From Prinia subflava (lineage: Eukaryota > Chordata > Aves > Passeriformes > Cisticolidae): 64,000 nucleotides of DNA. Below are positions 57,501-64,000 of the stretch, in pieces; positions within the stretch are counted from its first letter, which is position 1, and each line of letters begins with the position of its first letter. A program made the translations under genes and the position numbers. A model generated the notes under the pieces. The model worked only from the letters and a program-made list of their open reading frames with translations. It was not told the origin of the DNA and searched no databases. The DNA lies in assembly GCF_021018805.1 (NCBI RefSeq), contig NC_086283.1, positions 9,127,162 through 9,191,161 of the forward strand, in the 5' to 3' direction.

Positions 57501-59876
57501 ATTAAGTGACAGAGCACTGCACTTATACTTTCCACACACGCCAGCCTGAAGGTTCATTTGCTATTGTAGAACCCACTTAATTAAAAGACAAGTGCTATTT
57601 GATATGTTATGTGTACCTTTTCATGTAAGTGGAATATTCCCGTTTATCCTGGCAGCAGTTGTTTTAGGAAAACTGTGTCAACTTCAAACATGAGGAAAAA
57701 ATATGGTTTTGTTTGAATACACTGTATTGCAGTGGAAAGTTCAGCACTTGTTCCTGGTATGTGATTTCAGACTTGCTCAGACTGACTTTGCTCCTGCTGC
57801 CATGGAGAGAGGCCTCTGACTGAGTGCAGCACGAACAGAGTTAGGTCAGGACTGAGACTTGGGAGAGTCTGACTCTGCTCAGCTACAAATGGAAGAACAT
57901 GTTTAGTCATGCAGTTCCCAAAGGCTCAGAAACTTCATGGCAAAGCTGTTGAAATGCCATCTTTCTAAATACTGAAAATCAGCAGTGCTTTCTTTTTATC
58001 CTCTTGTCTGGAAACTGCTCTGTTACTGTTCAAACGCCAGTGCTTTTTAATTCTCCTCTCAAGACATCACATATTTATGTACTAAGACAGCTAAATGCAG
58101 TCTGACCTTCAAAAGGTGTACAACTGATTTTGAATATTTTAGTATTAGGTCGAAGAAAAAGGAGCAATTTTGGACAATCTGTATGAAACATTATCACTTT
58201 GTCCTATGATTACTTAACTGTTGTGGCTGCTTGGCCATCTTTTTGTGAATTTACAGATTACTTTTGTTTTTATTGCAGAGGGAAATAGAAAAAATTGTGG
58301 CAGTTGCATGGAATATCTTTCAACCTTTTCTTTTTGGTTTAATTGGAGCAGAAGTATCTGTTACATCTCTCAGGCCTGAAACTGTTGGTAAGGTCATTCA
58401 CAAATTGTCCAGCTTTCATTATGAGCTTCAAAAAAACTCTATAAAGATACCTAAACCAAAACAGACTATAGCTAACCCAAAACAAAATTAAAAAACCCAA
58501 AGCACCCATGCACAGAAGTACTGAGAAGTGTTTGTCTCTTGCAGGGCTCTGTGTTGCTATATTAGGCATTGCCCTAGTTGTGCGAATCATAGCAACGTTC
58601 CTGATGGTGTCTTTTGCTGGGTTTAATTTCAAGGAGAAGGTATTTGTCTCACTGGCATGGATTCCCAAAGCCACTGTCCAGGTAAACAATCCACATCACT
58701 TTAATTCCAGGCTAAATCTGTTTTCTTTAGCAAAGCTCCCTGTAACTAGCACAGCAGTAAGCAGGGAAAGGTTCAGGCTCAATGACAGCTGACTGTTCAT
58801 ACTCTAAAACACACTAGATGCTTGAAAAGTGTGTGGAGAACTTTCTGTGTGCCGGTGTTCTGCTTGCATCCTGGGTTTACTCTTAATAATGGCAGTGAAT
58901 TGTACATATACCCCAGGAAATGTAACAATTTCTCAGCCATTACTGATTATCGTGTCTTCACATACAGATTCTGAGAACTCTCAAAGGTAAAAGCATTTCC
59001 CTCTCACACATGAAGTGTCTGCAAGGACAGTCACATCAGGACTCAGAATGGGTTTCAGTTTGTGACTATTTTGGTAAGGAGTAGTCTGAGAGCCATATTA
59101 ATAGACATTCCTCTGGCTGGCAACATTCCTGCTCCTTTATTTCAGTGATTGTAAAGTCAGTTAGACTTTGCATAGCATGATTACTTGCAAACAAAATTAA
59201 TAATCAAAACAGGCAAGGTTTATTAGATGATCAGTGAATTAAATTTTCAGAAGCTGCCACTGATTGACTATTATGAGGATACATTCTCCAAGTATGGCAT
59301 TTTAACAGCTGCAATACACAATATACTGGCCTATTTCATTAATCATAAATTCTCCAGAAATGTGGAAAAAATGGCAGCTAAGCAGTGTTCTTCACAGGAG
59401 GAAACCACACAGATAAATTCATTAGCTTAGGAAATTTGAAGCATAGTCAAGTGAAAGTTGTTCTCATAGGTGTAATATAATGTTTACTTTGCTATGTACA
59501 GCCTAGAAACAAATGGTTTGAATGTACTAAAAATGTCAAATTTATGTGAAATGTTGACTAAGGATAGGTTCCCTTTTTTCCTCATTCAGTGCTAAAGATT
59601 ACTTGCCACACCTCAACAATGTTTTCTTCCCTGCAGGCTGCAATAGGTTCTCTTGCCCTGGATACTGCAAGACAACATCAAGATGAGCAACTGGAAAAGT
59701 ATGGAATGGATGTACTGACAGTGGCTTTCTTGGCTATCTTGATCACTGCTCCAGTTGGAGCCCTGGTTATCGGCTTGGCAGGACCCAGACTTTTGCAGAA
59801 GGCTCAGACAAATAGCAAGGAGGATGAGGAAGGTGCAGAGATTGGAGAAGAGGCAGAGGCCTGTGAACCTTCTTAA
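45436..59876 (+). CDS. SLC9B2: SLC9B2 (NHA2/NHEDC2), Na+/H+ antiporter, complete
   Basis: Eleven coding exons: 45436-45525, 46671-46851, 48202-48372, 50981-51123, 52877-53004, 53913-54088, 54619-54725, 55897-56046, 58279-58387, 58545-58681, 59637-59876; 1,632 bp, 543 aa (human 537). NHA2 is a CPA2-type cation/proton antiporter that exchanges Na+ or Li+ for H+; it is found in plasma membrane, endosomes and mitochondria, with roles in osteoclasts and insulin secretion in mammals. Visible: a hydrophilic N-terminus of about 95 residues, then about a dozen hydrophobic segments; GAVSPAVVVPSML; the paired aspartates in AGSIDDILAITGF (Asp278-Asp279), the ion-binding DD motif; GFPGSGGLCTLV; LFGLIGAEV; and an acidic C-terminus. 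The start cagcaATGG is in good context and the frame has no upstream extension across the acceptor. All donors are GT. Confidence 0.97.
46671..46851 (+). CDS. SLC9B2: SLC9B2 coding exon 2
   Basis: 181 bp, poorly conserved GPTADAKGTDG then FACPPQGLLAQTVTN plus one base, matching the ACPPHGLL region before the first membrane segment of mammalian NHA2. The acceptor may be cattcag (start 46668, one extra Gln) or cattcagcag (46671). Donor gtaggt. Confidence 0.88.
48202..48372 (+). CDS. SLC9B2: SLC9B2 coding exon 3
   Basis: 171 bp, VAFVVLVWAVVWSITGAE, CLPGGNLFG, then a second membrane span and LPPLPALL. Donor gtaaga. Confidence 0.96.
50981..51123 (+). CDS. SLC9B2: SLC9B2 coding exon 4
   Basis: 143 bp, GMLLAGFLIRNTPFISD to ILTRAGLGLDPK. 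Donor gtatgg. Confidence 0.96.
52877..53004 (+). CDS. SLC9B2: SLC9B2 coding exon 5
   Basis: 128 bp, ALKKLKAVCLRLAFGPC to LPWQWGFIL plus two bases. Acceptor gtattgcag, donor gtaatg. Confidence 0.95.
53913..54088 (+). CDS. SLC9B2: SLC9B2 coding exon 6 with the DD ion-binding motif
   Basis: 176 bp, FVLGAVSPAVVVPSML and AGSIDDILAITGFNTC. The acceptor is gttttcag at 53912; the nearer ctag at about 53924 would remove conserved FVLG. Confidence 0.95.
54619..54725 (+). CDS. SLC9B2: SLC9B2 coding exon 7
   Basis: 107 bp, GSTLYNVLRGVLEVAVG to YFPSHDQ. Donor gtaaaa. Confidence 0.96.
55897..56046 (+). CDS. SLC9B2: SLC9B2 coding exon 8
   Basis: 150 bp, phase 0/0, ASLAWKRSCFVLGLS, FGFPGSGGLCTLVLAF, GWSDEK. 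Donor gtgaat. Confidence 0.96.
58279..58387 (+). CDS. SLC9B2: SLC9B2 coding exon 9
   Basis: 109 bp, REIEKIVAVAWNIFQPFL, LFGLIGAEVSV, LRPETV plus one base. Donor gtaagg. Confidence 0.97.
58545..58681 (+). CDS. SLC9B2: SLC9B2 coding exon 10
   Basis: 137 bp, GLCVAILGIALVVRIIAT to AWIPKATVQ. Donor gtaaac. Confidence 0.97.
59637..59876 (+). CDS. SLC9B2: SLC9B2 terminal coding exon
   Basis: 240 bp, AAIGSLALDTARQHQDEQ, YGMDVLTVAFLAILITAP, GPRLLQKAQ, then an acidic tail rich in Glu and Asp, stop taa. Confidence 0.97.
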   Translation, partial: AAIGSLALDTARQHQDEQLEKYGMDVLTVAFLAILITAPVGALVIGLAGPRLLQKAQTNSKEDEEGAEIGEEAEACEPS

Positions 59877-61540
59877 GATAGACAACTACAACTACAGCAG
59901 ACTTGTCCTTCAACCATGGCACTTTTGTTGAGTAAAGATGGCATGTCTCTGATCTTGCTAGAGGAACCTAAAACTATCAGTTACCCCTGCTATTTTTAAA
60001 GCAGCCCTAGTGGAGTTCTATAAAACATTGTTATTTGATGATGGTGCCTTCAGATGAAGTAGCTGAACATACAGTGAATGAGATGACCTTATTCATCATC
60101 TCAGTGAGTTAGTTACTGAGAAGTTAGGAGTCAAGAGTTACTTGAAATGTGTGGGTGGTGAGAGGAGAGGACCCAGGGAGAGGGTCAGAACTGTTGAGAC
60201 ATGGAGTGGAGTCATGAGGTAGAATATAAACAGAAAAAATTGGAGACTAATGTGAATAACTTCTTGATGGTTGAAACTGGGGTGTGAGATGACAAGTTCC
60301 ACAACTCAAAGAAAAAAACTTCTAGGTAGGAGATTACTGACACATAGTGAACAAGTCCTGCCATGGGTTGGTGATTCCCTCTCCTTCCTCATTTGCATTC
60401 CAAAACTTGCCTTCTCCTATTGCTGTTCTTCCTCACAGCTGAGGCACTCCTTTGTGCCTTCCAGGACTGTCAGCTTTTGTCGTAACAAGGAACAGCAAGT
60501 GGTACTTACATGCTCAAAGAGACAGTTGGGGCCATCATAGACTGTAGTAATAGAGATGTTGTTGCTGACAGAAGAAAGAACAGAGCCTGAAAATGAGATG
60601 AGGGTTATGGGAGGGTTGTATGGGATTGGGATGGCTGCTTCTTCACCTGTGCACCACAGCTTTCACACAATATGATGTAAAGGAGGAGATGCTGTCCTAC
60701 AGCAAGGAGTGACCTCTGTTGATCAAAATCCTGCTCTTGCCATTTAGGTCTGGTGCCATTTGACAGATACCAGCAAATCTGTCTGCCTCTGCTAAATTTT
60801 GTACAAGTAACTAGCTCCAAGTAAGTTGTTGGTAAATCCATTCTGAGGCATGGGGTCAGTACAGCATTGCTCAGAAACTGGAATTTACTTTGTTATTTTT
60901 TTTGAAGGGCTACTAGATTGTGCCTGTAACTGAGGTGGACAACAGCCTCCTGCAGATTTCTACACTACAGTTCACTGAACTCATTCTGCAGGATACTGTG
61001 CAGAATACATTTGATGGTGTCTAGATTTTGGCATTAGTAAGGACTAATAATTTCTACTTTAGCATTTAAATTTTTACTACACACAACAAAAAATTTACAA
61101 TAATACTTTTAACTACTTAAATACTTCTAATGTTGACACTGTACTATTTGCAGAGAGTCATATGCCATACAGATGAGCTGTATACAGCTCAATATGCATG
61201 CGTTTGAATAAGACTCTCTAAGCAAAAAGACAGCTTCCTGAGACATACTTAGATTGCATAGCCTGCAGTTCCAGCACAATGATAAAAACACCAGCAAATT
61301 CTTTGGTAAGTTTTCCCTTAACAGTTGTCAAGTACATTATTTTTTCTAACTATGCACACTGCTCTTCCCTCTGCTTCCTCGAGAATGTACCATCTTCAGT
61401 TTGTTTCCTGACCTGGAAGGAAGATCCTTTCAAACTGCACCGGATGGGTTTGAAGCTGGAGCAATTGTTAAGAGTGCTGTGCTTGGTCATTATTTAGTAT
61501 ACCTGGACTCCTGTGCCTGTTCTGCCTACTTCACATGCAC
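59877..61540 (+). other. SLC9B2: SLC9B2 3' UTR and downstream DNA
   Basis: No canonical AATAAA was seen in the first few hundred bases after the stop (an AATATA-type variant lies near 60222), so the 3' end of the mRNA is not fixed. No gene recognised up to the CR1. Confidence 0.5.
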
Positions 61541-62450
61541 TCCTGGTGTCCCCCTGGCCCAGTCCTGTTCAGTGTCTTTACTGACGATCTGCATGAGGGG
61601 ATTGAGAGCACCCCCAGTAAATCCATGGACAGCACCAAGTTGGGTGGCAATGTTGATCTGCTGGAGGGTAGGAAGGCTCTGCAGGGCACCTGGACAGGCT
61701 GGATCGATGGGCTGAGACCAATGGAATGAGGTTCAGCAGGGCCAAGTCCTGCCCTTGGGTCACAGCAACCGCAGGCAGTGCCACAGGCTGGGGACAGAGT
61801 GGCTGGGAAGCTGCCCAGTGGAAAAGGACCTGGGGGTGCTGGTGACAACAGCTGAACGTGAGCCCGCTGTGCCCAGGGGCCAGGGAGGCCAAGGGCGTCC
61901 TGGCCTGTATCAGCCACAGTGCGGCCAGCAGGAGCAGGGCAGGGATTGTCCCCCTGTGCTCTGCACCTCAAGAGCTGTGTCCAGTCCTGGGCCCCTCACT
62001 ACGAGAAGGGCATTGAGGGGCTGGAGCGTGTCCAGAGAAGGGAACAGAGCTGGGGAAAGGTCTGGAGCTCAGCTCTGGTGAGAGGCAGCTGAGGGAGCTG
62101 GGCATGTTTAGCCTGGAGAAGAGGAGGCTCAGGGGTCACCTTAGTGCTCTTCAACTCCCTGAGAGGAGGTGTAGCCAGCTGGGGGTCAGCCTCTTCTCAT
62201 CACAGAAAGTGACAGGATGAGAGGCTAGAGTCTTAAGCCTTACTAGGGGAGGTTTAATTTGGATATTAGGAGGAATTTCTTCACAGAAGGAGTTGTTAAA
62301 ACAGTGAAATGGACTGCTCAGGAAGGTGGTGGAATCATCTCCCCTGGAGGTGTTAAGTAAAGACTGGACATGACACTGACATGGTGGTCATAGGTTGGAT
62401 CCAGTTATCTCAGAGGTCTTTTCCAACCTCATTGATTCTATGATTTTGTG
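61540..62450 (+). mobile_element. CR1 LINE 3' end, plus strand, 5'-truncated
   Basis: Runs from the end of the CR1 reverse-transcriptase region (gtccccctggcccagtcctg; gatctgcatgaggggattga; agcaccaagttgggtgg) through its GC-rich 3' part to the terminus (gaggtcttttccaacctc, attgattctatgatt). About 0.9 kb, coding frame broken. Confidence 0.9.
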
Positions 62451-62453
62451 AAA

Positions 62454-64000
62454 TACGTGTAGTTTTAATAAGAGGTTAAGTATTTGGAAATTGTGATGTT
62501 GGTAAAGCTGACAAGATGAGAAAATACAGTGTTCATTTCATCAGTGACTGTCTATAAAATAGTTCTACTTGAGTAAAATTTACAGGAGTTCACTTCTTTG
62601 TGAAGTTTTATAAGAAGTAGAATCCTGCCACAGGGATCACAATGCCAAATTTGGAATGTGTTCAGTAACAGAAGTGTAATGTTGTAATGATTACAGCCCT
62701 TTAAATTTGGACACAACCTTAAGTACAAAAGCAAACCTCTGATGAAGAGCTCTTGTTTGTGATAGCCTCTAATACTTCCTCACCAGCAAAACAGCATCTC
62801 AGAAATCGGATTTACCTGTTCCTTTAACCTCAGTGTGCTCTCAGTTATGCATTGGATCTCTTCCACAATTCTGAATAATACCATATACCAATGAACACTT
62901 GTCATCTTTTTTGGTAATCCAAGTCAGATTGAATCAATTTTTCTTTCCCTGCCATTTTATGTGTGTATTTCTCATGAGACCCCTTTCCCCCACCTTTTAT
63001 TAAATCTTCAAAAAGTATCAGGCTGGAGCTATAACATACACTGCAGATCTAAAATTAAAAGCTTTAATGCTTTATAATGTTCCCTTTCCTTGTCTTCTAC
63101 AAAGGAAGAAAACACTTGCATCTTTTCATTAAATGATTTATCAGGACTAAGTACTTAAGAGAATGGGGTTTTTTAGTAAGTGTCATGACAATTTCAGTTG
63201 CTTTTAAATAGCAACTAACTTTGAGAGATTCGGTTTCAGTTTTTATCAGAGTACGGGTGAAGCATGACATTAAAGACCACCTCCCTTTTAACAGAATGCC
63301 ATGAAAATCATTAGTGAATAAGGCATAAATTCAAGCCAGTGTAATCATTGTGCCATGGTAGTCTCTTATTTGCGGGAAATAAAATCAGAGCACAGTGTGC
63401 AGTAACTGATAACCAGAGAGTCCTGCTGTCATGCAGACATAATCACAGGCATAGTGTGAGGAACTCTGAGTGTGCTGTTCCAGAGGGTTCAGAAGAACCT
63501 CTGCAGCAGAATGGTCTGACAGCAGAAAGCATTCCCAGCAGCCAGCATCCGGCACTTACAGCAGGCAGAATATGGGAAAAGACAGAACTGTGTATCTGCA
63601 AACAGGGAGTTGCACAGGCCAGGGGATGTGATGTTGATGTGATTATACTCAGTGCTTACTCTTTTTCAGCCAAACTGAGCTTTTTATGCAATTTAAACTG
63701 AAGCCTAAAATTAACTGTGAAACAGTCATGGTGTAATACAGCCACAAAATGGATGATAGTTTTTGCATCTTGCTTTTTAAATAAAGAGTGCAAGAGATCA
63801 GATTTTTAGTCAATTGCACTTCAGTTACATTAACTTTGTCTAGTAGTTGTCCCAAGTCGGACACCTTTCTCTAAAACTGTTTTACAAGTTTATTTGTAGT
63901 CTGTTATAACCATGTTCAAATTAATTACGAAAAGAAAGGAAAACATTACTGTTCTTGTAAAAAGGTGTCACAATATGCTGATTTCAGTTTCCCCAGACTT
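62454..64000. other. Downstream region, no gene recognised
   Basis: AT-rich unique DNA. An AATAAA lies at about 63779. No exon of a second SLC9B gene or of the next syntenic gene was recognised. Confidence 0.5.

Larger units (their letters stand above)
42946..59636 (+). other. SLC9B2: SLC9B2 introns
   Basis: Introns between the listed exons; the largest are 48373-50980, 42946-45425, 56047-58278 and 51124-52876. They are AT-rich with small simple repeats (AAC-rich near 44030-44060, A run near 51322, T run near 52090). I see no repeat families or further genes. Small open frames here have no support. Confidence 0.7.

Noticed and set aside
45526..59636. U12-type introns in SLC9B2
   Set aside because: No donor reads GTATCC or ATATCC; all fit the U2 type.
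61531..61971. 146-aa minus-strand frame
   Set aside because: Antisense of the CR1 3' region.

Overview
This window is vertebrate nuclear DNA and almost certainly avian. The genes are split by introns with GT-AG ends, three stretches are CR1 retrotransposon 3' ends (the main bird LINE), and the gene order CENPE - BDH2 - SLC9B2 on one strand is the order known from tetrapods such as human 4q24. I cannot name the species; the load of recent LTR elements would fit a songbird. All three host genes read on the + strand and are intact as far as they are visible.

Layout. (1) 1-16368: 3' half of CENPE, 19 exons and 1,225 codons plus stop, in frame from base 1. The product is a long coiled coil with duplicated exon modules, ending in a Ser/Pro/Lys-rich tail and a CaaX box (CSTQ). 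(2) 17048-17754: a solo LTR with a 5-bp target duplication lies just past CENPE and probably supplies the first usable poly(A) signals. A GC-rich LTR-like patch (about 17.99-18.48 kb) and a T/G-rich tract (19.27-19.51 kb) follow. (3) 20382-32125: BDH2 with a likely promoter (CTCF-like and ZNF143-like sites), a probable non-coding first exon, nine coding exons (245 aa), one GC-AG intron and a clear poly(A) signal. (4) 34133-42663: an 8.5-kb endogenous retrovirus on the minus strand. Its two 644-bp LTRs look identical, it has a GGTC target duplication, a primer site matching initiator-Met tRNA and a polypurine tract, but its pol and env remnants are broken. About 3.2 kb of its interior is unusual: nine copies of a 137-bp tandem repeat and a GC-rich CpG-dense block. 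(5) 42664-59876: SLC9B2 (NHA2), a CpG-rich non-coding first exon touching the provirus, then 11 coding exons (543 aa). (6) 59877-64000: no further gene seen; a CR1 copy at about 61.54-62.45 kb.

The host genes do unrelated jobs: mitotic kinetochore motor, cytosolic short-chain dehydrogenase, Na+/H+ antiporter. The most novel item is the provirus. It is young by its LTRs, yet it could not have coded for its own movement. It carries a repeat array and a promoter-like GC block, and it sits in the promoter region of SLC9B2. All statements rest on reading by eye; no alignment or database search was run.
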